Below are positions 8,248 to 17,115 of a stretch of DNA of 64,000 bases, in pieces (position 1 is the stretch's first letter; each line of letters begins with the position of its first letter). The notes under the pieces are model-generated. The model saw nothing but the letters and a program-made list of their open reading frames with translations. It was not told the DNA's origin and searched no databases. A program made the translations under genes and the position numbers. The stretch is from the NCBI GenBank assembly GCA_902575095.1, contig CACGPY010000002.1:27557-91556 (forward strand), in the 5' to 3' direction. This DNA is from an uncultured Pelagibacteraceae bacterium. Its GTDB lineage: Bacteria > Pseudomonadota > Alphaproteobacteria > Pelagibacterales > Pelagibacteraceae.

Positions 8248-10092
8248 ATGAAAAACATTCAACTTACTTGTGCTCACGCTTTAGTTAAATTCTTAATTGC
8301 TCAGAAAACTCTTATAGATGGAAAAAAAGTACCTTTATTTCCGGGCGTGTTTGGAATTTTTGGTCATGGTAATGTTGCCTGTTTAGGGCAAGCACTTCAG
8401 GAAAACCAAAAAGAACTTCCCACATGGCGAGGCCACCATGAACAAAACATGGCTTTAACAGGAATAGCGTATTCAAGAGCAAAAAGGCGTAAACAAATTT
8501 TTGTTGCAACCTCTTCTGTAGGCCCAGGATCAACTAATATGATTACTGCAGCGGCCGTTGCAATGAGCAATAGACTTCCAATACTTTTTTTACCTGGTGA
8601 TACATTTGCAAATAGAATGCCAGATCCAGTATTACAACAAGTTGAACACTTTAATAATCCAGGGACAACTCAGAATGATGGGTTTAAACCTGTTGTGAGA
8701 TATTTTGATAGAATTACTAGACCAGAACAAATCATTTCAAGTTTACAACAAGCAATTCAAATTATGTTAGATCCAGCAGATTGTGGTCCAGCATGTATTT
8801 CATTAAGTCAAGATGTTCAAGGTGAAGTTTATGATTATCCAGAAGAATTCTTTAAAGAAAGAGTTCATACAATACGAAGACCTAGACCAGATGATTTTCA
8901 AATCAAAGAGGCAGCTGAACTTATTAAAAAATCAAAAAAACCAATTGTCATTGCTGGTGGTGGAGTTTTTTATTCAGATGCCACAGATGAATTAAGCGAT
9001 TTTGCAAAAAAACATAATATTCCTGTAACGCAAACCGTAATGGGTTATTCATCTATAAAAAAAGATCATACTCATTATTTAGGAACTATTGGCGGTTTGG
9101 GTGGACGTGCTGCAAACAACTTAAGTAAAGAAACTGATACAGCGATTGCTATTGGAACTAAACTTGCAGATTTTACAACTGGATCTTGGGCTAATTTTGA
9201 AAATCCTAATTTTAAATTAGTTTCTATTAATGCTGCACGATTTGATGCAAATAAACACATGGCACAGGCTGTAGTTGGAGATGCTAAAGTATCGTTGATA
9301 GAATTATCTCAAGCATTAGGAAATTGGAAAGCAGATGATAACTGGTATAAAAAATCCAGAAAAGAATTGAAAGACTGGGAAACGTATGTTGATAAAGAAA
9401 GCGGACCAACTAACCAAAAACTTCCAAGTTATGCCCAAGTTATTGGAGCATGCTATAGAAATTCGGATCCCTCTGATATTGCAGTTACTGCAGCTGGAGG
9501 ATTAGTTGGTGAAGTTATACAAGTCTGGAAACCTAGAGAACTTAATACTCATGAGACAGAGTGGGGTTTTAGTTGTATGAGTTATGAAATTTCCGGGGCA
9601 CTTGGTATTAAGATGGCAAATCCAGAGAAAGAAGTAGTATCATTTGTAGGAGATGGGTCGTATCTACTTTATAATTCTGACATATATAGTTCTGTAATCA
9701 CAAACAATAAATTAATACTAATAGTTTGTGATAATGGAGGTCACGCTGTAATTAATAGATTACAATTATATAAAGGTGGTAAAGAATTTAATTGTTTACT
9801 TAAGAGTTCAAATGCTCCTAATTTGGTACCTGTAGATTTCGCAGGCCATGCCAAGAGTATGGGAGCAGATGGTGAACATGTTAATTCAATTGCTGAATTA
9901 GAAGAGGCATTTAAAAGAGCAAAAAAATCAAAAAAAACATACGTAATTTCAATTCATACAGATGGTTACCAATGGTTAGAAGGGTCAGCTTACTGGGAAA
10001 GCCCTACTCTTGGTATTCCTATAACAAAAGAAAATAAAAAATCTCTTAAAGAACATCTCGAAGGTAAGAAAAAACAAAGAAAAGGTGTTTAA
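8248..10092 (+). CDS. iolD: 3D-(3,5/4)-trihydroxycyclohexane-1,2-dione hydrolase (IolD), TPP-dependent
   Basis: 614 aa, slightly shorter than Bacillus IolD (about 640), and recognisably colinear with it. The N-terminal Pyr domain has FGIFGHGNVACLGQAL and the catalytic Glu65 (GHHEQNMA), followed by SVGPGSTNMITAAAVA and FANRMPDPVLQQVEHF. The central domain carries PIVIAGGGVFYS. The C-terminal PP domain has the TPP/Mg motif VVSFVGDGSYLLYNSD near residue 468 and CDNGGHAVINRLQ. The enzyme opens the cyclitol ring of diketo-inositol to 5-deoxyglucuronate. It is followed 5 bases later by a Gfo/Idh dehydrogenase. IolB, the next enzyme in the classical pathway, is not in the window. Confidence 0.93.
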   Translation: MKNIQLTCAHALVKFLIAQKTLIDGKKVPLFPGVFGIFGHGNVACLGQALQENQKELPTWRGHHEQNMALTGIAYSRAKRRKQIFVATSSVGPGSTNMITAAAVAMSNRLPILFLPGDTFANRMPDPVLQQVEHFNNPGTTQNDGFKPVVRYFDRITRPEQIISSLQQAIQIMLDPADCGPACISLSQDVQGEVYDYPEEFFKERVHTIRRPRPDDFQIKEAAELIKKSKKPIVIAGGGVFYSDATDELSDFAKKHNIPVTQTVMGYSSIKKDHTHYLGTIGGLGGRAANNLSKETDTAIAIGTKLADFTTGSWANFENPNFKLVSINAARFDANKHMAQAVVGDAKVSLIELSQALGNWKADDNWYKKSRKELKDWETYVDKESGPTNQKLPSYAQVIGACYRNSDPSDIAVTAAGGLVGEVIQVWKPRELNTHETEWGFSCMSYEISGALGIKMANPEKEVVSFVGDGSYLLYNSDIYSSVITNNKLILIVCDNGGHAVINRLQLYKGGKEFNCLLKSSNAPNLVPVDFAGHAKSMGADGEHVNSIAELEEAFKRAKKSKKTYVISIHTDGYQWLEGSAYWESPTLGIPITKENKKSLKEHLEGKKKQRKGV

Positions 10093-10097
10093 AATTA

Positions 10098-11255
10098 ATG
10101 AAGAAAATTTTTAATGTAGGCCTGATTGGCTGTGGTCATATAGCCGAGACGTACTTTAGAGCTCATAAGTATTTTAATAATTTTAAAATAATAAAATGTG
10201 CTGATATCAACAACAAAGCTGCGATTAAATGTGCCAAAGCCAATAAGATTAAAGCTGTTTCAATTAAAGAATTATTAAATGATAAAAATATAAAAGTAAT
10301 TCTTAATTTAACAATTCCTGCAGCTCATTACTCTGTCGCAAAACTTGCTCTTACTCATGGTAAACATGTTTACTCGGAAAAACCTCTAGCTATAAATCTA
10401 TCTGATGGAATAAAATTAATTAAATTAGCAAGAAAAAAGAAATTGTATGTTGGAAACGCACCAGATACATTTTTGGGAGGTGGTATTCAAAAATCAAGAG
10501 AACTTTTAGATAAAAAAATTATTGGTAAGGTTAAATTTGGAAATGCTATCTTCGCATATCCAGGTGTCCAATCTTATCATCCAAATCCAGAACCATGGTT
10601 TGCAAAAAAAGGTGGTGGTCCTGTAATAGATATGGGGCCATATTATTTAACTGCTTTAGTAAATTTATTGGGCCCTGCAAAAGAAGTTTTTAGTCAATCT
10701 GAAAAAGGTAAATCAATGAGGGTTATTGGGATTGGACCTAAGAAAGGTAAAAAGTTTAAAGTAGAATGTCCAACAACTTATTTTTCAACAATTAAATTTT
10801 TTAATGGAACTATAATCAGACTGACACTCTCTTTCGATGTAATTTCACATTTAAGAAATCATATTGAATTATATGGTAACGAGGGATCAATGATTGTCCC
10901 TGATCCAAATATGTTTGGTGGATCAGTTTTAATTAGTAAAAAATTGGGAAGTTTGTGGAAAAATTTTAAGACAAATAAAATGACTCTTGGAAAAATAAAT
11001 ATTCGTTCACAAAGTTCCAGAGCTAACGAGTCACCTACTAATGCAAATTATAGAGGCGTGGGTTTATCTGAAATGATAAGTTCTATTCAAAAGAAAAAAT
11101 TACATAAATGTAATGGAAATTTATCTTTACATGTGTTGAATATAATTGATGCTATACATTGTTCTGCAAAAAAAGGTAAAAAAATTAAGATAAATCAATT
11201 ATGCGAACGACCAACAATTTTCTCTAAAAGTGAAATTAAAAGTATAATTAAATAA
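10098..11255 (+). CDS. Gfo/Idh/MocA-family NAD(P)-dependent dehydrogenase
   Basis: 385 aa. The N-terminal Rossmann motif GLIGCGHIAETYFRAH is at residues 8-23 and the family signature SEKPLAIN at about 95-102 contains the substrate-site Lys. The C-terminal domain includes APDTFLGGGIQKSREL and KGGGPVIDMGPYYLTAL (catalytic-region D..H equivalent replaced by DMGPYY). This form resembles sugar or inositol dehydrogenases of catabolic clusters rather than canonical IolG. It is 5 bases after iolD, so it is in the same transcript. It may oxidise a second cyclitol isomer or a later intermediate; that is inference. Its 3' end overlaps the convergent ROK kinase by 8 bases. Confidence 0.82.
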   Translation: MKKIFNVGLIGCGHIAETYFRAHKYFNNFKIIKCADINNKAAIKCAKANKIKAVSIKELLNDKNIKVILNLTIPAAHYSVAKLALTHGKHVYSEKPLAINLSDGIKLIKLARKKKLYVGNAPDTFLGGGIQKSRELLDKKIIGKVKFGNAIFAYPGVQSYHPNPEPWFAKKGGGPVIDMGPYYLTALVNLLGPAKEVFSQSEKGKSMRVIGIGPKKGKKFKVECPTTYFSTIKFFNGTIIRLTLSFDVISHLRNHIELYGNEGSMIVPDPNMFGGSVLISKKLGSLWKNFKTNKMTLGKINIRSQSSRANESPTNANYRGVGLSEMISSIQKKKLHKCNGNLSLHVLNIIDAIHCSAKKGKKIKINQLCERPTIFSKSEIKSIIK

Positions 11256-12150
11256 AGTTTTCTCTTCCTAATAATGCTGCACCTCGAACACCACTTGCGT
11301 CACCGTACAATGGTTTAAGAAAAATTGTTTTTAAATTTGGTTCATTAATAAATTTTGCTGAAATTTGTTTAATTTCGTCTAAAAAATCAATTTCATTTGA
11401 AACTCCCCCACCGAAAACAATCGCATCTGGATCAATAGTAGTTATTATAACAACCAAGGCTCTAGCTAATTTTATTTTATAATCATTAATAAATTTAATA
11501 GCTTCTTTTTCATTTTTTTTGTAATTAAAAAAAATTTCTTTAGCTGTCATTTTTTTTTTAAAGTTTAAATAAAAATTTTTTTCTATAGATTTTCCAGAAA
11601 GAAAACCCTCTATTCTATTAGAGAAATCTATTTTTTCGTCTGATTTTAAATTTTGAACATTCATATCTGGCATTTGATTTAAACTCCATTCACCTCCTAA
11701 ACCATTTGAGCCAGAAATTATTTTTTTGTTTATTACCAACCCTCCTCCACAACCAGAACCAAGAATTATACCAAAAACAGTTTCATAATGGCTGGCAGAA
11801 CCATCAAATGCCTCAGATAAACAAAAACAATTTGCATCATTTTCTAAGTAAATATTATTTTTAATTTTTTTCTTTAAATCTTTGATTAAATTTTTATCAT
11901 TTAACCATAGTGAATTATGAGCGTTTTTTATTAAACCTGTTGTTTTATCGGTTGCACCTGGGTGACAAATCCCTACGTTCAAATTATTTTTATTTTTATT
12001 TTCGATATCTTTAATAATTGATATTATAGAATTTATTGTATCACCGTAGTTTTTTGGTGTTTCAGTTCTATTTCGTAATAATTCTTTATTATTATTATCT
12101 AATAAAACGTACTCAATTTTTGTAGCACCTAAATCTATACCAATTTGCAT
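11248..12150 (-). CDS. ROK-family sugar kinase (zinc motif missing)
   Basis: 300 aa. The N-terminal phosphate loop QIGIDLGATKIEYVLLD, the catalytic Asp region YLENDANCFCLSEAF and the ATP-binding GIILGSGCGGGLVINKK are intact. The DPDAIVFGGGVSNE segment is the second phosphate/adenosine region. The Cys-rich zinc site that most ROK kinases have before the LSG motif is absent; the corresponding stretch is short and without Cys before IEGFLSG. It is 2 bases downstream of the ABC ATPase gene, so it probably phosphorylates the imported substrate or a product of it. The HTH domain of ROK repressors is absent, so it is a kinase rather than a regulator. Confidence 0.87.
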   Translation of the reverse strand: MQIGIDLGATKIEYVLLDNNNKELLRNRTETPKNYGDTINSIISIIKDIENKNKNNLNVGICHPGATDKTTGLIKNAHNSLWLNDKNLIKDLKKKIKNNIYLENDANCFCLSEAFDGSASHYETVFGIILGSGCGGGLVINKKIISGSNGLGGEWSLNQMPDMNVQNLKSDEKIDFSNRIEGFLSGKSIEKNFYLNFKKKMTAKEIFFNYKKNEKEAIKFINDYKIKLARALVVIITTIDPDAIVFGGGVSNEIDFLDEIKQISAKFINEPNLKTIFLKPLYGDASGVRGAALLGRENFI

Positions 12151-12152
12151 TT

Positions 12153-12944
12153 CTATGAGGAAATTCTATTCATTTCCTTAAGTTCAACCTCTAACTTATC
12201 GAGCTCTTCACCACCTGCCATCATGCTTAAAAGTTTTTCTCTGGAAATATCTTTTTTTTCATATGTTCCTAAACTTTTACCTCTATTAAGAACTGTGAAA
12301 CTGTTTCCAACTGGATATGCGTGATGAACATTATGTGTTATTAAAATTACTGCTAAACCTTGTGATGCAGCTTTAACGATATATTTTAGAACCACAGATG
12401 CTTGGTGAACACCTAATGCCGAAGTTGGCTCATCTAAAACTAAAACTTTTGCACCAAAATAGATAGCCCTACTTATTGCCAGACATTGTCTTTCACCACC
12501 TGACATAGTTCCTACCGCTTGTGATGGGTCTCTCACATCAATTCCTATTTGCCCCATTCTTTCCGCAGCAATTTTATTTGCCTTCTCTATATCAAAAGTT
12601 TTTAAAAAAGGAGGTCCTTTTAAAGGCTCTCTGCCCATAAAAAAATTTCTGGTAACACTCATCAGAGGCACCAAAGCTAAATCTTGATATACTGTAGCAA
12701 TACCTATATCTAATGCATCTTTTGGACTATCGAAAACAATTTTTTCACCTTCAAATATAATTTCTCCCTCATCAGGTTTATGAACACCAGCGAGTGTTTT
12801 AATTAAAGTCGACTTACCTGCTCCATTATCACCCAATAAACACATAATCTCCCCTTTTCGTAATTTCATGGTTACATCTTTCAACGCTATTACTTTACCG
12901 AAAAATTTACTGATATTGTTAAATTGAACTAGATAATCTGACAT
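12153..12944 (-). CDS. Sugar/polyol ABC transporter ATP-binding protein (single-domain, FrcA-like)
   Basis: 263 aa with one nucleotide-binding domain: Walker [14 protein letters not shown]-loop in [13 protein letters not shown], signature [12 protein letters not shown], Walker [14 protein letters not shown] and switch His in [11 protein letters not shown]2-type sugar importers usually have a double-length RbsA protein; the single-domain form matches the FrcA-like branch found in alphaproteobacteria and would act as a homodimer. The start shares one base with the permease stop (TAATG). Substrate probably shared with the nearby inositol or sugar genes; not proven by sequence. Confidence 0.9.
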   Translation of the reverse strand: MSDYLVQFNNISKFFGKVIALKDVTMKLRKGEIMCLLGDNGAGKSTLIKTLAGVHKPDEGEIIFEGEKIVFDSPKDALDIGIATVYQDLALVPLMSVTRNFFMGREPLKGPPFLKTFDIEKANKIAAERMGQIGIDVRDPSQAVGTMSGGERQCLAISRAIYFGAKVLVLDEPTSALGVHQASVVLKYIVKAASQGLAVILITHNVHHAYPVGNSFTVLNRGKSLGTYEKKDISREKLLSMMAGGEELDKLEVELKEMNRISS

Positions 12945-14071
12945 TACTTACTTTCTGTTACTTTTCTTCTTATGTAATTGTTGAATATTACAGCAATTAG
13001 CATCATAGCTCCTAAAAAAACTTTAAACCAATCTGTGTCTACGTCTGTATAAAAAATACCCATAGATACAGTTCCAAAAATGATTGCTCCAAAAGCCGCG
13101 CCAATAGCTGAACCATATCCTCCAGTAAGTAGACATCCTCCAACCACGGCAGCTGCGATTGCCTCTAATTCTTTCAAAGTTCCTCGCATAGTATCTGCTG
13201 ATCCAGCATCTAAAACTTGTATCGTAGCAAAGATTGTTGCTGCAACTGCTGTACCAATAAATAAACTTATTTTAACTCTTCCTACAGGTACACCTACATT
13301 GTTCGCTCCATTTTTATCTCCACCTGATGCAAATATCCAATTTCCGTATCTTGTTTTCATTAATATCCAGGTAGTTAAAATCGCTAATGCAATAAACCAA
13401 ATAACTGAAGGAGGAATGCCTGTAGCTAAGGGAGTACCATCTGTTCTTAAAGCAATTAAATTCATTGAACCTAGCCATGTAAAAACCCATTTAAATGAGT
13501 CTGTTGCAAAAATCCAAGCTATTGGATCATTTTCAATTAAAACTCTTAGTCCAGGCACTTGTGTTCGCCCTGTGATTAACCTTGTTAAAGCTAAAGTGGC
13601 CCCTCTTAAGATAAACAACATTGCAAGTGTAACTATAAAAGATGGCAAACCAGTTCTGACTACAAGTATTCCATTAAAATAGCCGACTAGAACTGCCATT
13701 GAAAAAGCAAATATAATACTCAACCATAAAGGCCAGCCCCAATAAATTGCTGGAATGGCTATACAGATTCCTGCAAAACCAATCATTGATCCTATTGATA
13801 AATCGAATTCTCCACCAATCATTAACATGGCAGCAGCAATAGCTATAATACCGAGATTAGCTGATACATCTAAAAAATTCAAAATTCCGTAAGCACTAAA
13901 CATGCCAGTATCACCAGCAACAATACCAAAAAAAATAAAAACTAAAATTGCACCACCTAGAGCTCCTAACTCAGGTCTATTTAATAAAATTTTTAAGTTT
14001 GAAACTTTTTTTAGCCTTTCGTCCTGATTAAAATCAGTTTTACCTTTTATACTTTTTGACTTTGTAGACAT
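12944..14071 (-). CDS. Sugar/polyol ABC transporter permease (CUT2/RbsC-like)
   Basis: 375 aa, inner membrane. About ten hydrophobic segments are visible, beginning near residue 35 after a charged N-terminal tail ([17 protein letters not shown]). [15 protein letters not shown] is the family motif of RbsC/FrcC permeases, and [20 protein letters not shown] is the conserved glycine-rich C-terminal segment that faces the ATPase. It lies between the binding-protein gene and the ATPase. An intrinsic terminator-like hairpin sits in the 59-base gap between it and the binding-protein gene. Confidence 0.92.
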   Translation of the reverse strand: MSTKSKSIKGKTDFNQDERLKKVSNLKILLNRPELGALGGAILVFIFFGIVAGDTGMFSAYGILNFLDVSANLGIIAIAAAMLMIGGEFDLSIGSMIGFAGICIAIPAIYWGWPLWLSIIFAFSMAVLVGYFNGILVVRTGLPSFIVTLAMLFILRGATLALTRLITGRTQVPGLRVLIENDPIAWIFATDSFKWVFTWLGSMNLIALRTDGTPLATGIPPSVIWFIALAILTTWILMKTRYGNWIFASGGDKNGANNVGVPVGRVKISLFIGTAVAATIFATIQVLDAGSADTMRGTLKELEAIAAAVVGGCLLTGGYGSAIGAAFGAIIFGTVSMGIFYTDVDTDWFKVFLGAMMLIAVIFNNYIRRKVTESK

Positions 14072-14086
14072 AATAAAAAACTTAAA

Positions 14087-14120
14087 AAAAAGGCCTAGTG
14101 AAAATTCACTAGGCCTTTTT
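14087..14120 (-). terminator. Intra-operon rho-independent terminator / attenuator
   Basis: The inverted repeat ggcctagtga / tcactaggcc with flanking A and T tracts forms a GC-rich stem of at least 13 pairs and a 4-6 base loop. In the minus-strand transcript it is followed by eight U residues. It lies after the binding-protein gene and before the permease gene of the same operon. Such hairpins stabilise or terminate the upstream message, so more binding protein is made than membrane components. It is nearly symmetric, but no plus-strand gene ends here. Confidence 0.85.
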
Positions 14121-14130
14121 GATATATTTT

Positions 14131-15054
14131 TTATCTATAACCTTGAGCAGCCCATTTAATTACACTCTTAGCATTTTTGGGTGTAACAAAACCAGGTCCT
14201 GTCATAACTACACCAGCAGGCATAGTTCCGTATCTCATATATTGAGAAAAGATAGCTATAGGTAAATAACCTTGTAAGTACTGTTGTTGATCAATTAAGA
14301 ATTCAACTTTTCCAGCAGCAGCAGCTTTTAGCATTCCTGGAGACATATCAAATGTTCCAAGTTTAATACTTCCAACTTTACCAGCAGACTCTAATGCTTT
14401 AAGAGCAGCTTCACCTGCTAGACCAGCTCCTAAAGTAAGAATAGTGTCATATCCACCACCCAATTTAGCAGCTACAGCTTTTTGAATTTCAGTTGGGTCA
14501 TTAGATGTTCCTAATATATCTACAGAACCTCCAAAACCTTTTTTGAAACCAGCACATCTTCTATCTAAAGCAACGTTACCAACCTCGTGGTTAACACATA
14601 ATGCTTTTTTTCCACCAGCGGCTTTCATTTTTTGACCACCACCTACTCCTGCTTCAAATTCAGTTTGACCTACGTGAGCACTAATTCCTAGTTTCATGTA
14701 GTCATCTGAACCAGAGTTCATAGAAATTACTGGAATACCAGCAGATATTGCAGCTTTAACAGATTTACCTAAAGCGGCTGCATCTGGTAAAGTAATTACG
14801 ATACCTTTTGGTTTTTGAGAAACAGCGTTATCAATTAATTTTGCCATTTCAACCATGTCGAATGTTGCTGGAGCAGTATATTTGCAAGACACTTTCATAT
14901 CTTTACATGCTTTATCTACACCATTTTTTGCAACTGACCAGAAAGGGTCATTAGCTTGCCCGTGTGACACAACAATAATATCAACTGCTAAAGCAGCAAC
15001 CGATGTCATCACCCATGTTAAAAGAGCAGCTATTGTTAAGTATATTTTTTTCAT
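14131..15054 (-). CDS. Sugar/polyol ABC transporter periplasmic binding protein (type I, RbsB-like)
   Basis: 307 aa. A signal peptide is clear (MKKIYLTIAALLTWVMTSVAALA, cleavage after AALA), then the first ligand strand DIIVVSHGQANDPFWSVAKNGV. KPKGIVITLPDAAALGKSV, AGIPVISMNSGSDD and the hinge region ILTLGAGLAGEAAL match the periplasmic-binding-protein-like I (Peripla_BP_4) layout. It delivers a sugar or cyclitol to the permease. A strong SD-like GAGGG precedes the ATG. It is first in the operon and followed by the hairpin at 14087-14120, fitting high expression. Ligand is not readable; inositol is the contextual candidate. Confidence 0.92.
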   Translation of the reverse strand: MKKIYLTIAALLTWVMTSVAALAVDIIVVSHGQANDPFWSVAKNGVDKACKDMKVSCKYTAPATFDMVEMAKLIDNAVSQKPKGIVITLPDAAALGKSVKAAISAGIPVISMNSGSDDYMKLGISAHVGQTEFEAGVGGGQKMKAAGGKKALCVNHEVGNVALDRRCAGFKKGFGGSVDILGTSNDPTEIQKAVAAKLGGGYDTILTLGAGLAGEAALKALESAGKVGSIKLGTFDMSPGMLKAAAAGKVEFLIDQQQYLQGYLPIAIFSQYMRYGTMPAGVVMTGPGFVTPKNAKSVIKWAAQGYR

Positions 15055-15088
15055 TATTTCCCTCTTTTTTGTTAATTAATTTTCAGGC

Positions 15089-15117
15089 ATTAAAACAAAA
15101 AAAAACTATAAGATCAA
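15089..15117 (-). promoter_or_regulatory. Candidate sigma70 promoter for the ABC operon
   Basis: On the minus strand TTGATC at 15112-15117 is followed after 17 bases (T-rich) by TTTAAT at 15089-15094, about 35 bases upstream of the binding-protein start. The 111-base gap here is among the longest in the window and holds nothing else recognisable. Motif match only, in very AT-rich DNA, so chance is possible. Confidence 0.35.
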
Positions 15118-15165
15118 AAAAAAATCTTTAAATACAACTCTGAGTATATAAAAAAATTGTTTATT

Positions 15166-16161
15166 TTATTTAATTTTAATGGTTTTTTTAAACTTTAATG
15201 ATTTATAAGCTGCATTAGCTAATTTTAAAGCAATATAACCATCTTCAAATGTTGATCTAGATTTAATTTTATTTTTATGAAGAGAAATTAATTCTTTTAG
15301 CTGAATATTGTAAGCATCAATATAACGCTCAATAAAAAAATTTAAGAAAGGTTTTTGAGAATTAGTTTGTTTGGAGTTAAATAACTCTGTTGAGTTTTCT
15401 TTCTTGTTCCCAGAAATTAACATTCCATTTTTACCAAATAATTCTACTCTCTGATCATAACCAAAAGAACAATGTCTTGAATTAGTTATAACGCATATCA
15501 CTCCTTTTTTAGATTTCATAGTAACTACTGCTAATTCATGATCTTTTATTTTCTTATAAAAAGATGTAAATGATGAAGTAAATGCATGAATTTCGGTAAT
15601 TTTATCTTTACCTAAATACAATCTACACAAATCAAAGTCATGGATCATCATATCTCTAAAAATACCGCCTGAGGATTTTAGATAAGATATTCCAGGTGGA
15701 GCAGGATCTCTACTTGTAATAATAATTTTTTCTAATTTTCCAATTTTATTTTTGTCTAAATCTTTTTTTAATGAAAAATGTCCAGGATCATACCTTCTAT
15801 TAAATCCTAGTTGGATTTTAGGTTTAATTTTTTTTATTTTTTTTAAAGTTTTAATAATTTTATTGATATTAAGGTCTAAAGGTTTTTCACAAAAAATTGT
15901 TTTTTTTCTTTTCATTCCCTCTTCGATAAATTTTATATGAGTATTTGTAGGGCTAGAAATAAAAACTATATCAACTTTTTTATCATTGAAAATTTTATTA
16001 TAATCTTTTTCAATCTTGCATCCGTAAAGTTTTTTTGCTTTATTACACAATTGATTAACTTTTTCATAAACATATAGTAATTTTATTTCTTTATTTTTAG
16101 TAAGATTTTCTGCATGCATTTGACCTATACGTCCAAATCCGAATAAAGCTACATTGATCAT
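15166..16161 (-). CDS. iolG: Inositol 2-dehydrogenase (IolG-like, Gfo/Idh/MocA family)
   Basis: 331 aa, typical length. NAD-binding VALFGFGRIGQMHAENL at residues 4-20; the family motif FCEKPLDLN near residue 90; then GFNRRYDPGHFSLK, TSRDPAPPGISYLKSSGG and FRDMMIHDFDLCRLYLG, which carries the catalytic Asp/His pair (D..H in MIHDFD). The SRDPAPP and IHDFD blocks are characteristic of myo-inositol 2-dehydrogenases, which make 2-keto-myo-inositol (scyllo-inosose). It is divergent from iolE across 54 bases. Together with iolE and iolD it supplies the first three steps of inositol catabolism. Other inositol isomers as substrate are possible. Confidence 0.85.
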   Translation of the reverse strand: MINVALFGFGRIGQMHAENLTKNKEIKLLYVYEKVNQLCNKAKKLYGCKIEKDYNKIFNDKKVDIVFISSPTNTHIKFIEEGMKRKKTIFCEKPLDLNINKIIKTLKKIKKIKPKIQLGFNRRYDPGHFSLKKDLDKNKIGKLEKIIITSRDPAPPGISYLKSSGGIFRDMMIHDFDLCRLYLGKDKITEIHAFTSSFTSFYKKIKDHELAVVTMKSKKGVICVITNSRHCSFGYDQRVELFGKNGMLISGNKKENSTELFNSKQTNSQKPFLNFFIERYIDAYNIQLKELISLHKNKIKSRSTFEDGYIALKLANAAYKSLKFKKTIKIK

Positions 16162-16215
16162 ATTTTTTGTATTAAGTTGATATTTGTAATATAAATTTAG
16201 TACTTTATTGAAATT

Positions 16216-17115
16216 ATGTCTATAAAATTAGGTATAGCCCCTATAGCTTGGAGCAATGATGATATGCCGGAATTAGGTGGCGAAACTACATTAGAGCAAT
16301 GTTTATCTGAAGCAAGCAAAGCTGGTTTCACAGGAATAGAGTCAGGTGGCAAATTTCCTAAAAATTCAAAAGAATTAATACCAAAACTAGAAAAAGAAAA
16401 TTTACAACTTTGTTCTGGATGGTACGGAGCATCGCTTTTAAAGAATACACCGAAAGAAGAATTTAAGTTAATGCGCGAACAGATGGATTTATTTAAAGAT
16501 TGCAAATCCCCGTGTATGGTATTTGCAGAAATAACTAATTCTGTACAAGGTGATCCGAAAATACCTTTATCCAAAAAACCTAAACTTTCAGAGGATGAGT
16601 GGAAATTATTTTTATCCAGAATAAATGAAATAAGTAAAATGATGATAGATGAAAATATGCCTCTCGCCTATCATCATCATATGGGAACAGTTATTGAAAC
16701 AGAGGATGAAACAAGGAGGCTAATAGAAAGTACAAATGATAGTGTAAAATTATTAATTGATACTGGCCACATGTTATTTGCTGGAGGTAATTCAATTAAA
16801 CTAACCGAGGATTTTATGGAAAGAATAATCCATGTTCATTGTAAAGATATTCGTAAAAATGTATTAAAAAAATCATTAAAAAATGATTGTACCTTCCGAC
16901 AAGCTTTTCTTGATGGAGCCTTCACAGTCCCGGGAGATGGGTGTATTGATTATAAGCCCTTCTTAACAGTCTTAAAAAATAGAAATTATGAAGGCTGGCT
17001 TGTAGTCGAAGCAGAGCAAGATCCAGCAAAAGCTAATCCATTTGAGTACGCGAAAATTGGTTATAACTATTTAAGTAAAACTGCTAGAGATTGTGGCTTT
17101 GATATAATTAGTTAA
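16216..17115 (+). CDS. iolE: Inosose dehydratase (IolE)
   Basis: 299 aa TIM-barrel sugar-phosphate-isomerase-like protein, matching Bacillus IolE along its length. Markers are KLGIAPIAWSNDDMPELGG at the N terminus, LAYHHHMGTVIET, LLIDTGHMLFAGG, IHVHCKDIRKNV and FTVPGDGCIDYKPFL with VVEAEQDPAKANP. The metal ligands Glu, Asp, His and Glu of the family fall in these blocks. It dehydrates 2-keto-myo-inositol to the diketo product used by IolD. Its stop TAA shares the palindrome TTAA with the convergent gene at 17112. Confidence 0.93.
   Translation: MSIKLGIAPIAWSNDDMPELGGETTLEQCLSEASKAGFTGIESGGKFPKNSKELIPKLEKENLQLCSGWYGASLLKNTPKEEFKLMREQMDLFKDCKSPCMVFAEITNSVQGDPKIPLSKKPKLSEDEWKLFLSRINEISKMMIDENMPLAYHHHMGTVIETEDETRRLIESTNDSVKLLIDTGHMLFAGGNSIKLTEDFMERIIHVHCKDIRKNVLKKSLKNDCTFRQAFLDGAFTVPGDGCIDYKPFLTVLKNRNYEGWLVVEAEQDPAKANPFEYAKIGYNYLSKTARDCGFDIIS

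Noticed and set aside
13080-13682. 200-aa ORF on the plus strand inside the ABC permease gene
   Set aside because: Antisense shadow of a clearly coding permease; composition (Pro/Ala/Thr rich) reflects the reverse of hydrophobic codons and no family is visible.
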